Assembly (NCBI GenBank): GCA_022717655.1
Contig: JAIIAN010000030.1
Location: 1-21,542 of the forward strand
DNA: 21,542 nucleotides
DNA from: Bacillota bacterium
GTDB lineage: Bacteria > Bacillota > Clostridia > Lachnospirales > Lachnospiraceae
Direction of reading: 5' to 3'
Shown here piece after piece: positions 8,901-14,959 of the stretch. Position 1 is the first letter of the stretch, and every line of letters starts with the position of its first letter. The notes under the pieces were generated by a model. That model ran no database searches, was not told the DNA's origin, and saw only the letters and a program-made list of their open reading frames with translations. The translations under genes and the position numbers were made by a program.

Positions 8901-9604
8901 CTTTGAACTTCTGTCGTCGGCTTCGCCATTCTCGTAATAATGCTACGCAATGATGTACCAGCTTGACTTGCTTTAATTCCGCTATTTGCCATCAAGCCAA
9001 TCGCCACAGCACAATCCTCTGCTGAGAACCCTAATGCGCCAGCCACTGGCGCAACGTACTTGAAAGTTTCACCCATCAGAGAGACATTTGTATTCGCATT
9101 GCTGGAAGCTGTAGCTAAAACATCAGCAAAATGTCCTGAATCTGCTGCTGTCAGCTTAAAAGCTGTTAATGCGTCCGTTACAATATCACTCGTTGTTGCT
9201 AAATCTTCTCCTGATGCAGCAGCCAAGTTCATGATGCCTTCAATACCGTTTAGCATATCAGTTGTTTTCCAACCAGCCATCGCCATATAAGAAAACGCAT
9301 CTGCGGACTCAGAGGCAGAGAATTTTGTCTTTGCACCCATTTCTTTTGCTTTATCTGTTAGGCTTTTTAATTCATCCCCAGTAGCTCCGGATATTGCTGC
9401 CACATTTGACATGGATTTTTCAAAGCTCGCTCCGACTTTAATAGCAGCCGCTCCCAATCCTGTAATTCCTGTCGCTGCTCCACTGATAACTGCAGTTGTA
9501 GTTTTAATAGCTCCTTTTGCAAGGTCTGATATTTTATTTAGCCCGCTTTGAAAACTAGATGTATCTATGCTTGTGTCAAATTTAAGCGTGCCATCATAGC
9601 TCAA
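5930..9604 (-). CDS. Phage tail tape measure protein (TP901 core family)
   Basis: I place the start at TTG 9602-9604. It follows GAGGTG by six bases and gives MSYDGTLKFDTSID, the usual family N-terminus; an upstream in-frame TTG at 9631 has no ribosome site. The product is 1224 residues. Residues ~50-370 hold the TP901 tape-measure core (MSNVAAISGATGDELKSLT, SYMAMAGWKT). Long helices follow, with hydrophobic Ala/Val/Ile-rich segments at ~670-725. Residues 732-1049 are a repeat array: three 18-residue units, then six 44-residue units, each beginning with an aromatic pair ([FW]F-x-x-hydrophobic). The C-terminus has the conserved GIHSPSKVFADEVGKWIPPG motif. The protein sets tail length and is probably ejected with the DNA; the hydrophobic segments may insert in the host membrane. 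No lytic transglycosylase or peptidase motif is seen. Confidence 0.93.
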   Translation of the reverse strand: MSYDGTLKFDTSIDTSSFQSGLNKISDLAKGAIKTTTAVISGAATGITGLGAAAIKVGASFEKSMSNVAAISGATGDELKSLTDKAKEMGAKTKFSASESADAFSYMAMAGWKTTDMLNGIEGIMNLAAASGEDLATTSDIVTDALTAFKLTAADSGHFADVLATASSNANTNVSLMGETFKYVAPVAGALGFSAEDCAVAIGLMANSGIKASQAGTSLRSIITRMAKPTTEVQSAMDALGLSLTKSDGSMKSLNEIMLDMREGFANLTQDQQAQMAASLGGQEAMSGLLAIVNASDDDFNKLTESIANCDGATAEMADTMSDNLPEQITILKSGLEGLGISLYEEMQAPLKDVVKEAQTMIQELQDAFNNGGLDSLVVKAGEVMAQIVTEVAQSAPKLIEVAENLVSSFINGIVAYKNEFASAGATMASELVCAIMDVTGDMWSAGIELFAEFLQGLTEHSEEIGQSFGKMISKIGGAVQENLPLIIQAAKDFVAGFCQGLSEEFPSVSALLDGFFDGFLKSTKENTEKIMDVFSKLFEVLDNQDPATLESIGEAIGTIASAIVALKVAKSVTQSVKELFSALGTFKGIASETCGVIGKIVEGFNLWRGGAGTLMEVLKLEFPQIAAVFSSIARAVSKVIGFITEFGASIAGIGSIIGGTVLAVTNFVDMFVNGFNAVKEALMVVGIALAAVGAVILGAPALVAAAVAGIVAAVATAVVVIKEHWEQIVEFFKGIPDKLKELGSSIAEWFSEIPDKMSELGSSISEWFSGFLDSIGEFVDSVAEWFSELPRKIVDAIDSLAERFVEWGDSMLETASDVVSQIIEAIVNFFAELPYKIGYAIGFVIGTLASWGISALEWVTTTIPQIIEAIVNFFAELPGKIWSWLTNTYNNFVTWGTNTLQKAKEIGINVIDSIVQFFTELPGKVSTWLTNTYNNFIAWGSNMLQKAKEVASDCIESIIKFFSELPGKVWNWLIDTYNKFTAWGVNTLQKAKEVASDCIESIIKFFSELPDRIWTWLNNTLKKVIQWGSDMVAKGKQAASDLCSTVIDEVSQLPNEMLDIGYNIVTGIWDGICNAGNWFKSQVSSFFSGIVDGVKDGLGIHSPSKVFADEVGKWIPPGVGVGIEAEMPDLYKQMDDEMANLGKRMQTAVNVETGKIAVDKKVSTTYKVEKDKQGVFESRDTTVEITGETHVHVDLDSREVGEATTPIIDEKMARIDMHKKRGG
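6458..7411 (-). repeat. In-gene tandem repeats in tape measure: three 54-bp then six 132-bp units
   Basis: In reading order the units are 7411-7358, 7357-7304 and 7303-7250 (18 residues each), then 7249-7118, 7117-6986, 6985-6854, 6853-6722, 6721-6590 and 6589-6458 (44 residues each). Most units open with [FW]F[SAT]ELP. In the 44-residue class a W-G pair sits near position 23-24, and three consecutive units share LQKAKE near positions 28-33. The 6721 and 6853 units are the most alike: their last 14-15 codons (VASDCIESIIK and flanks) are nearly identical at the DNA level. The sixth unit is degenerate. Exact unit lengths argue for tandem duplication. Confidence 0.85.
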
Positions 9605-9650
9605 TGTTCTCACCTCAATTCTTCGGTTCAATCATCGGCTCATAATGGCA

Positions 9651-9833
9651 CTACTTGATTTGTTTTCCGTTTTTAATTTTCAATTCAAAATGGGTATGAC
9701 AATTTCTTCCTTTACAAGAAACTATCACACCCGAACACTTTGCCGTCTCTTCAAAAAACAACGGCATCTTATATTTACATTTTGGACACTCAACTTGTAT
9801 CATTCTCTTTTTTACATATTCAATACCAGTCAC
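9651..9833 (-). CDS. Small zinc-ribbon protein (Com-like) between chaperone genes and tape measure
   Basis: The protein carries CPKC near its start and a second Cys-rich knuckle (KCSGVIVSCKGRNCHTHFEL), which together resemble a zinc ribbon. The closest family I can think of is the Mu Com-type mRNA-binding regulator, but that assignment is tentative. The start is uncertain. A perfect AGGAGG overlaps the stop of the upstream Gp15 gene, but the only in-frame GTG (9831-9833) lies inside it. The next in-frame ATG is at 9801-9803 (50 residues) and is too far from it. An in-frame ATT at 9822-9824 has ideal spacing (eight bases). I give the longest form; the zinc-ribbon part is common to all options. 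Its location suggests a role in tail chaperone or tape measure expression, or simply a small accessory protein. Confidence 0.65.
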   Translation of the reverse strand: MTGIEYVKKRMIQVECPKCKYKMPLFFEETAKCSGVIVSCKGRNCHTHFELKIKNGKQIK

Positions 9834-9836
9834 CTC

Positions 9837-10442
9837 CTATAACAATCCTGCAAGGTTTCCATCATTCATAAGAGCTTCTGCTATTGCATCCATCTTTTCT
9901 TCCTCATCTGCAGGTAATGGTAAAGCATACAGCTCTTTTTTCCTTCTGTAAAAATCCCTCTGCTCTTTTGTCATATTAGAATTAATATCGATACTGCGAT
10001 ATTCCATGATTTTGCTAAATTCTAAATCAGATGATAACGTCCGCATCAGAGCCTTAAATTTCCACCAATGGAGATATTCTATATCTTGTAAATCAATATG
10101 ATATTGAGTCAGAAACGCTGAATAAATATAGTCATCATCATATTCAAAAGAATAAATTCTCTGAATCTCTGAAACTCCTTCTACTTCACCAGCTTTCTCT
10201 CTCCATTGTTTGCCACAAGAGTAAAACCACAGCAATCTGTCAACAGCAGAGTTCAAATTTTCCGGAATTTTTTGATAAACAAGTTCTAAGCCTCTCATTG
10301 CCTTTTCTACATCTGATAACTCTGTATCCTGCATCATTAACTCAAACAAAATATAAGTACGGAAATTTGTCTCTATCTCGTACTCCGTTCCTTCAATTTC
10401 TATGGTTTCCGGAAGACAGTCTACAAGCATATTATGTTCCAT
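9837..10442 (-). CDS. Gp15-family bacteriophage protein (putative second tail assembly chaperone)
   Basis: This 201-residue protein resembles the bacteriophage Gp15 family: an N-terminal LPETIEIEGTEYEIETNFRT beta segment, a helical middle, and a HWWKFKALMRTL motif near residue 125. The family sits between the tail chaperone and the tape measure in many Firmicutes siphophages. There it occupies the place of the frameshifted GT chaperone, which coats the tape measure during tail assembly. The ATG at 10440-10442 has only a weak ribosome site (GAGAG far upstream), so expression may depend on coupling to the upstream chaperone gene, 17 bases away. The C-terminus is acidic (ADEEEKMDAI). Confidence 0.82.
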   Translation of the reverse strand: MEHNMLVDCLPETIEIEGTEYEIETNFRTYILFELMMQDTELSDVEKAMRGLELVYQKIPENLNSAVDRLLWFYSCGKQWREKAGEVEGVSEIQRIYSFEYDDDYIYSAFLTQYHIDLQDIEYLHWWKFKALMRTLSSDLEFSKIMEYRSIDINSNMTKEQRDFYRRKKELYALPLPADEEEKMDAIAEALMNDGNLAGLL

Positions 10443-10459
10443 AAACTACTACACTCTCA

Positions 10460-10843
10460 TCACATACTCTTACTATGCTTTTTCTTGTTTTCCTGACGTC
10501 TCTGTGCCCTATTCAAATTGTACTTATTTGTGATTGCATTTAACTGCCCTTTCATTTTTCCAGCTTCAGCAACAACAATTGCAAAAGCATCCATGCAAAT
10601 TGCTAAATTATTCTTACTTTCAAATAATTTTTCTGCTGTTCCTTCTCCAAATACTTCATTGAAGAAAACTTTTACGTTTTTACATATCTCACGCATGCCA
10701 TCAGCATTTGATAAATCTGTACGAACTTTGAGTTCTTCATTTCTTTTTACAACCTTTTCCATTGACTTTTCATAAGCTTCCATAACATCCGCATCAAATA
10801 AATCTAACTCTAATTCTTGTCCACAAATCTTCAACGTACTCAT
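10460..10843 (-). CDS. Putative tail assembly chaperone
   Basis: This 127-residue, mostly helical, charged protein is encoded directly after the major tail protein. Its ATG is seven bases behind GGAGGG. Features seen are an N-terminal beta strand (LKICGQELELDLFDADV), a helical core with VKVFFNEVFGEGTAEKLF, and a basic Arg/Gln/Lys tail (NRAQRRQENKKKH). I believe it belongs to a phage DUF family (possibly DUF6673) that is regularly paired with Gp15. Position, size and basic tail fit the G-type chaperone that binds the tape measure. It ends normally; I found no frameshift fusion to the next gene. Confidence 0.72.
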   Translation of the reverse strand: MSTLKICGQELELDLFDADVMEAYEKSMEKVVKRNEELKVRTDLSNADGMREICKNVKVFFNEVFGEGTAEKLFESKNNLAICMDAFAIVVAEAGKMKGQLNAITNKYNLNRAQRRQENKKKHSKSM

Positions 10844-10863
10844 TCACTTTCCCTCCAAATTTT

Positions 10864-11388
10864 CTAAGCGGTAGCCTCTTCAAAAGTTTTCGTTTCCGTA
10901 TTGAAATATCCGTCAACTGGTTCTCCTACAGCATTGAGATTTCCACTCAAACTTTGTTTCTTTTCTCCGGATACGCCACTTACTTCGGCTGATACGATAA
11001 ATTTTCTAGCTGCAAATGTATTTGCAACCACTGTCGAGCCTCCTGTCATTTTTTTATCCCACAGCTCCACTCTGCAATATTCAAACTCTGCATCACTACC
11101 AGTCAAATGGTTTCTTCCAACCTGATATAATGCATTGACTGCGTCCTGACTCTTGATAAGTCTTGCTTCGAATGGAAATACAGTTGTATAAGATACAACA
11201 GAGGATGAAGAAGATGGTTCACATACATACTTTTCAGATTCACTCTCCGCTCCAAATGTCTCATCCAGAGTTGTAAAACCAACTCCCATTACCACCCAGT
11301 TTGGTTTTTCAGACGTTCCAATATTCAAGTAGTCCGCAAACTGATGTCTCTGTATTACTTCTTTTGCATTGCTTACATTACCTGTCAT
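10864..11388 (-). CDS. Major tail (tube) protein
   Basis: The ATG at 11386-11388 lies nine bases after a perfect AGGAGG, giving 174 residues. A longer in-frame extension to 11460 would overlap the preceding gene much further and has no ribosome site. The start codon lies eleven bases inside the preceding gene. The sequence (MTGNVSNAKEVIQRHQFADYLN, then alternating beta segments such as TTVFPFEARLIKSQDAVNAL and EFEYCRVELWDK) resembles tail tube proteins of Firmicutes siphophages. These polymerise into hexameric rings around the tape measure. The C-terminal part (VEPVDGYFNTETKTFEE-like) is compact; no Ig-like extra domain is present. Position between the tail terminator and chaperone genes is canonical. 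Confidence 0.82.
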   Translation of the reverse strand: MTGNVSNAKEVIQRHQFADYLNIGTSEKPNWVVMGVGFTTLDETFGAESESEKYVCEPSSSSSVVSYTTVFPFEARLIKSQDAVNALYQVGRNHLTGSDAEFEYCRVELWDKKMTGGSTVVANTFAARKFIVSAEVSGVSGEKKQSLSGNLNAVGEPVDGYFNTETKTFEEATA

Positions 11389-11821
11389 TTTTAATTGCCT
11401 CCTTAAAATATAATAATCGCAAAGATATCTGATACCTTGCATTTTCCATAGCTCCATCAAAGATATATCCAGGTGAAAGAACTTCTATCTTTTCTGCACA
11501 CATTCCTTCTGGAAGTTCCGGAAGATTCCTAGCAAGACTTTGTTCTTCTACCCAGTTAGCAAATTCTTCATAAAAAGTGCTATTTTCAATGTTCTGTACT
11601 CGGTCCATACTATAAAACTCTCTTGAGCCGAACTGAAACTGATATTGTCGTTCTGAACTGCCGTCTACATATCTCTGAATTACTGGCTCAAATATCCCTG
11701 TTTCGATGGTGTATTCTACAGGTTCTGGTCCAAGGGCATCTACTCGAAATACGCCATCATGCAAAAGAGGGCACAGCAGAAAATAATCTGTTATGCCCTC
11801 CAATATACTTTTTACCGCCAT
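11378..11821 (-). CDS. Head-tail joining / tail terminator protein (minor capsid family)
   Basis: This 147-residue protein begins at ATG with AGGAGG and TTAC before it. Its N-terminus (VKSILEGITDYFLLCPLLHDG) and later IQRYVDGSSERQYQFQFGSRE look like the small phage minor capsid / tail terminator proteins encoded just before the major tail protein. In lambda-like tails this is the gpU position, the ring that caps the finished tail tube. The C-terminus ends in a basic segment (LYFKEAIKNDR). It overlaps the major tail start by 11 bases, suggesting coupled translation. Assignment rests on gene order and overall resemblance, not on a named catalytic motif. Confidence 0.7.
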   Translation of the reverse strand: MAVKSILEGITDYFLLCPLLHDGVFRVDALGPEPVEYTIETGIFEPVIQRYVDGSSERQYQFQFGSREFYSMDRVQNIENSTFYEEFANWVEEQSLARNLPELPEGMCAEKIEVLSPGYIFDGAMENARYQISLRLLYFKEAIKNDR

Positions 11822-11829
11822 GTAACCTC

Positions 11830-12207
11830 CTAAATTTTATCTGCACCTCGCAAAATATCATCTTTTTCAGCTACTTTCATTCTTGCAAACCAATGCGCCC
11901 CTCTATTTGAATCATAAGACCGGACATCAGAGGTGTTATAATATTGCCTTGCGGCATACGGAGCAATATAGTTTACTTCACCACTACCAACATCCGTTCC
12001 AAGTATTCCTGACTTCTCTAACATACCGGTTCGAAACGGAACTCTAGGACTACATCTTCTAAGCACCTCGGAATCTACAAACATCTGCTTCTTGCTAAAT
12101 TGAGCATTTCTTTTTACTGCAAAATCTGGATTCCAGGTCAATTCTGCTGTTCCGTTTTCTGAGCTGATAATTGACCCTTTTGGAGTCGTAATCTTTTTCA
12201 ACGTCAT
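11830..12207 (-). CDS. Minor capsid protein (HK97 gp10 / tail-completion type)
   Basis: This 125-residue protein has GGAGGAG before its ATG. Its ATG shares one base with the stop of the preceding gene (TAATG). Diagnostic segments are RCSPRVPFRTGMLEKSG (residues ~52-68), YIAPYAARQYYN and a C-terminal RGAHWFARMKVAEKDDIL. The pattern of V-P-x-x-T-G-x-L followed by Y-A-x-x-x-Y and HWF-x-[RK]MK is typical of phage minor capsid/head-tail joining proteins, which close the connector and prepare the tail attachment site. Position after the stopper gene and before the tail terminator fits. Confidence 0.8.
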   Translation of the reverse strand: MTLKKITTPKGSIISSENGTAELTWNPDFAVKRNAQFSKKQMFVDSEVLRRCSPRVPFRTGMLEKSGILGTDVGSGEVNYIAPYAARQYYNTSDVRSYDSNRGAHWFARMKVAEKDDILRGADKI

Positions 12208-12686
12208 TATGCTCCTCCTATTCTCCAGTGTTTTGACCTGTCAGTTCCTCTGATTGTATTGTCTGCATACTCTGTTATTGTCACAAAATCTTCACCCTGC
12301 TGTCTCAGTTTTATCAAATCTTCAATCTCTTCTTTCAAGATAATTCCATTATGAAAACTAAATGTATCGAATACCCATTTGTTAGCAACTTCTATCTGTC
12401 CACGCACAATATAAGCGTTCTTCTGGATAGTCCAGTAACCTTCTGCCTCTTCATCCAACAGTTTTTTATATTTTTCTTCGCTTATATACTGCTTTCCACC
12501 CTCTATTGTTGCCGTATATGGGATTCTAATTACGCATTGCGACGTTGCTTTACGGTCTGTACTAGAAATAGACTCGCCTGTATTACAATACCAGGAAACT
12601 CCCAAGATTCTTGTAGCATAGAATTTCTCTCTTCTATCAGCTCCGATTCTAAGATTAAAAATTGTCACATCACTGTTTGTCGTCAT
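12207..12686 (-). CDS. Head-tail stopper-region protein of unknown fold
   Basis: This 159-residue protein starts at ATG behind AAGGTGGGG and overlaps the end of the preceding connector gene by 17 bases. The sequence is beta-rich (TIFNLRIGADRREKFYATRI, SQCVIRIPYTATIEGG, WTIQKNAYIVRGQIEV). I associate it with a phage protein family of unknown function (possibly DUF6751) found in this position in Clostridia prophages. By gene order it corresponds to the head-closure or stopper protein that lies under the connector and holds packaged DNA. No catalytic motif is visible. The assignment is positional. Confidence 0.65.
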   Translation of the reverse strand: MTTNSDVTIFNLRIGADRREKFYATRILGVSWYCNTGESISSTDRKATSQCVIRIPYTATIEGGKQYISEEKYKKLLDEEAEGYWTIQKNAYIVRGQIEVANKWVFDTFSFHNGIILKEEIEDLIKLRQQGEDFVTITEYADNTIRGTDRSKHWRIGGA

Positions 12687-13071
12687 ACTCTTTACCCCAC
12701 CTTCTGCTCAGCAAGCCAGTGTTCGCCAAGTATGTTCTTACAGTATTGTACATTTCATTGCGTAAAACAGTGTCACTTTCAGCATCTGCGTAGCTTATAG
12801 AATATCCATCATTTGATTCAGACTTAACAGATGTTTCTTTTTTTTCATTGTGTATTGCTACTAAGTCAGTTACACAGCAGATGGTGTCTCTAATCAAATC
12901 TGTGATTGTCAGTAGTCTCTGTATACGTCCAAATGTAACTCTATCAACAAACGCTTCTGCAAACTTTTCAGTTCGTCTGAAATCTTTTTCGGTTTTGATA
13001 TGGACACCACCATACTCATCCTTGTAATATGCAAAGTCTACATACGGTTTTTTTACATTATCCTGGACCAT
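12670..13071 (-). CDS. Head-tail connector (adaptor) protein
   Basis: I choose ATG 13069-13071 over the adjacent TTG because GAGGTG lies five bases before it; this gives 133 residues. The N-terminus contains VDFAYYKDEYGG and ..FRRTEKFAEAFVDRVT. Helices with the TDLIRDTICCVTDLVA pattern and a C-terminal LRNEMYNTVRTYLANTGLL follow. The mainly helical layout and the place two genes after the major capsid match the gp6/gp15-type adaptor that binds the portal ring. Similarity is at the level of size, fold expectation and order, so the exact family is uncertain. Confidence 0.68.
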   Translation of the reverse strand: MVQDNVKKPYVDFAYYKDEYGGVHIKTEKDFRRTEKFAEAFVDRVTFGRIQRLLTITDLIRDTICCVTDLVAIHNEKKETSVKSESNDGYSISYADAESDTVLRNEMYNTVRTYLANTGLLSRRWGKEYDDKQ

Positions 13072-13115
13072 CAAAACACCTCTTTCCGGTAAATCCGTAG
13101 ATTACAAAAAAAGAA

Positions 13116-13295
13116 TCAACTATTCGCTGAATTTGTTTTTTCCTGCGTAGCTGATTCTTTTTCATAAATTTTCTTTTCTTCCTTAGAAACTGTCTCTGTA
13201 TCCAAGTTCTCAAGTGAATATCCCATGCTTTTGTAATATTCTGCCTTTCTCTCTGGAATCCGGCACGAACTTCCATCTTTCGTTGCTAAATACAT
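13116..13295 (-). CDS. Small 59-residue protein following the major capsid gene
   Basis: The ATG at 13293-13295 is four bases after GGGAGG. An upstream GTG at 13307 lies in the ribosome site and is rejected. The N-terminal half (YLATKDGSSCRIPERKAEYY) resembles a short beta-hairpin/helix motif seen in small phage head-region proteins, with a Gly-Tyr step after it. The C-terminal half is a charged Glu/Lys/Thr tail that looks disordered. It lies between the major capsid and the adaptor, a slot often held by small accessory, decoration or Rho-like N-terminal proteins. Function is not known. Confidence 0.65.
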   Translation of the reverse strand: MYLATKDGSSCRIPERKAEYYKSMGYSLENLDTETVSKEEKKIYEKESATQEKTNSANS

Positions 13296-13307
13296 AATAC
13301 CTCCCAC

Positions 13308-14282
13308 TTATTCTCCAGCTTTCAGCACTGCAAATGGGCATCTCTTTGTTTTATCTTTCTCAATAGAGTTGATAGGATTCGGAATTTCCCAGCCAAGACG
13401 CATTACTGCACGGAGTGCCACCATATCGTTCTGCATTAAGTTGTAAGCGATTGAACCGTCTGTATTCTGCACAACACCTTCTGTAAACAGCTTAAATGTA
13501 ATATCCTGTCGGATAGAGTATACAAGCTGTGAAAAGTCTCCTGAAATCATAAGTGCTTTTGTTTTATCAAAAGCTCCATTGTTAGGGAAATTCATTGGTG
13601 AACCATCAAGAGCATACTGCGTTGTTCCCTGCATATCTGATTTAAAAATCGGATTCCCTACCTCATCTTTAAGACCTCTCAATTTTGCTCTCATTGAAAT
13701 GTCTGCCAAATGACCATTTACAAGATAACCGCTTCCTTCGACTTTCGCAATTACACCATCTTCTGCCATAATTTTATCATACAGATTATCTGATGCTCCT
13801 AATGTAACAAATGCTTTTGCTTTTGTTGCTGTTGTTACTAAATCTTCACGCCAAGTGGATGGTTTATCTACTCCAAACAATGCTGCTCCATCAATTACCC
13901 TTCCAAATGCTTCGGTCACTCTCGGTTTCACTTCTGCCCAGATATCATACTCGGAATCATCAAGCACAGCCTCTGGAATCGGAACAATAACTGCAATTTC
14001 TTCTGCAGTAATAAACTTCTTATCCCATGCCTGTTTTGTAGTTTTTTTCTGTCCACTATCACCATTTACGAAGTACGCAATTGGCAGCATATCAAGCACT
14101 GGCATTTTATACTGTTTACTTGTCATATTAGCAAGTTTTCGCCCTCTCGATAAAACTGCTGACTGAGCAATTGTTCCCTGAATAATCTCATTACTTTCCT
14201 GAATCGGAATTAATGATTCAGCACCGCTACGGTCAATGATATTTACATCATCAAACATTCTTAAATCCATTCTGTTATTCAT
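13308..14282 (-). CDS. Major capsid protein (HK97 fold)
   Basis: This 324-residue protein sits behind AAGGAGGTACAA. It resembles HK97-fold major capsid proteins: an N-terminal arm, then ESNEIIQGTIAQSAVLSRGR, an E-loop-like region with MPVLDMLPIAYFVNGDSG, the P-domain segment AEEIAVIVPIPEAVLDDSE..VTEAFGRVIDGAALFG, and a C-terminal A-domain (ALMISGDFSQLVYSIRQDI, ALRAVMRLGWEIPNP). It has no long N-terminal delta domain; a separate scaffold gene lies just upstream. Its first residues (MNNRMDLRMFDD) parallel those of the scaffold (MKYRMNLQLFED). The protein forms the icosahedral head shell. Confidence 0.92.
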   Translation of the reverse strand: MNNRMDLRMFDDVNIIDRSGAESLIPIQESNEIIQGTIAQSAVLSRGRKLANMTSKQYKMPVLDMLPIAYFVNGDSGQKKTTKQAWDKKFITAEEIAVIVPIPEAVLDDSEYDIWAEVKPRVTEAFGRVIDGAALFGVDKPSTWREDLVTTATKAKAFVTLGASDNLYDKIMAEDGVIAKVEGSGYLVNGHLADISMRAKLRGLKDEVGNPIFKSDMQGTTQYALDGSPMNFPNNGAFDKTKALMISGDFSQLVYSIRQDITFKLFTEGVVQNTDGSIAYNLMQNDMVALRAVMRLGWEIPNPINSIEKDKTKRCPFAVLKAGE

Positions 14283-14293
14283 TTTGTACCTCC

Positions 14294-14872
14294 TTATCTT
14301 CTTGCAGCTGCTCTGATTTTGTCATTAATAGACATATTCATATTTCCTCCAGAACCATTTGAAGAATTTCCTGCTGATGAATCTGCAATTCTGTAAGAAT
14401 TTCCACCCACAAATCTTGGATTTTCTTTCAAAAACTTCTCAGCTGCTTTTTCAAAAGTTGTTTTATCATCTACAAGTTTCGATACTTTGAACATAATATA
14501 ATCAAGGTCATCAGGCTTTACTCCCTTGCTAGACAGGAACTTTTCGTTTTTCATCTGCTTTACTTCATTCAAAGCATCGTCACGTTCCTGCTGCAATTTT
14601 GTAGCATCCGGCTGATTAGCTGCACGCTCTGCTTTAAAATTATTAATTGCCTGCGTAACTTCTGTTTCTGTCATTCCTTGATTTCTAAAAAAATTAGCAA
14701 GTGCTGTACGCTCTGAACGTTCTACACGTGCGCTTGCAATTTCTTCTAGCTGTTCATAAGTATACGTTCCGGTATTATGTGCTCCGGATGCACTCCCAGC
14801 GTTTCCACCCTGCTGACTAGGGTCAGCTCCTTCTCCGTCTTCAAAGAGCTGTAAATTCATTCTGTACTTCAT
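14294..14872 (-). CDS. Capsid scaffolding protein (DUF4355-like)
   Basis: This 192-residue acidic, mostly helical protein starts at ATG behind ACGGAGGTAAAT. The N-terminus MKYRMNLQLFEDGEG is followed by a Gly/Ser/Ala-rich linker, a helical region (YEQLEEIASARVERSERTAL), a coiled coil (~100-125) and a Gly/Ser/Asn-rich stretch before a basic end (INDKIRAAARR). This fits DUF4355-type scaffolds of Gram-positive phages, which fill the procapsid and leave before packaging. The MNLQLF segment matches the core of the Firmicutes Prp protease cleavage motif known from ribosomal protein L27 and from phage 80alpha head proteins. A Prp-like protease is encoded directly upstream. The residue after Phe is Glu rather than the usual Ala. 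Confidence 0.85.
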   Translation of the reverse strand: MKYRMNLQLFEDGEGADPSQQGGNAGSASGAHNTGTYTYEQLEEIASARVERSERTALANFFRNQGMTETEVTQAINNFKAERAANQPDATKLQQERDDALNEVKQMKNEKFLSSKGVKPDDLDYIMFKVSKLVDDKTTFEKAAEKFLKENPRFVGGNSYRIADSSAGNSSNGSGGNMNMSINDKIRAAARR

Positions 14873-14936
14873 ATTTACCTCCGTTTCGCCTCGACAGGCT
14901 CCCGAGCTTTTTATGCCTTCACGTTTTGGGCATTAT
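14873..14936 (-). other. GC-rich possibly structured leader of the scaffold gene
   Basis: Between the hairpin after prp and the scaffold start lies a 64-base leader whose middle is clearly GC-richer than its surroundings. On the minus strand it can form ATGCC/GGCAT with an 11-base loop. It can also form one of two mutually exclusive small stems, GCCT/AGGC or CTCG/CGAG, just ahead of the ribosome site. The stems are short, so structure is only a possibility. A TATAAT at 14932-14937 has no matching -35. Confidence 0.3.
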
Positions 14937-14958
14937 AAAAACACCCCAAAGGGTGTTT
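14937..14958 (-). terminator. Terminator-like hairpin after prp
   Basis: On the minus strand an 8-bp perfect stem (AAACACCC / GGGTGTTT) with loop TTTG starts just after the Prp stop codon. It runs into TT and then A, giving five U in a row with the stem end. The plus strand has no U-tract after the hairpin. The tract is short, so termination is probably partial. It separates prp from scaffold and capsid. Confidence 0.5.
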
Positions 14959-14959
14959 C

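Noticed and set aside
10443..10510. Programmed -1 frameshift joining the tail chaperone to Gp15
   Set aside because: Frame relation is right, but two consecutive TAG codons precede the Gp15 ATG in that frame, and the A-rich stretch near the chaperone end does not give a proper X-XXY-YYZ slippery heptamer.
13058..13276. 72-codon minus-strand frame overlapping the 59-residue ORF
   Set aside because: It overlaps the gene that has the GGGAGG-ATG start. Its very basic Arg/Lys/Gln composition is typical of an out-of-frame reading.
14932..14937. TATAAT as a promoter for scaffold and capsid
   Set aside because: No TTGACA-like hexamer lies 16-18 bases upstream; the sequence there is the terminator hairpin. 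It is most simply part of the U-tract region.
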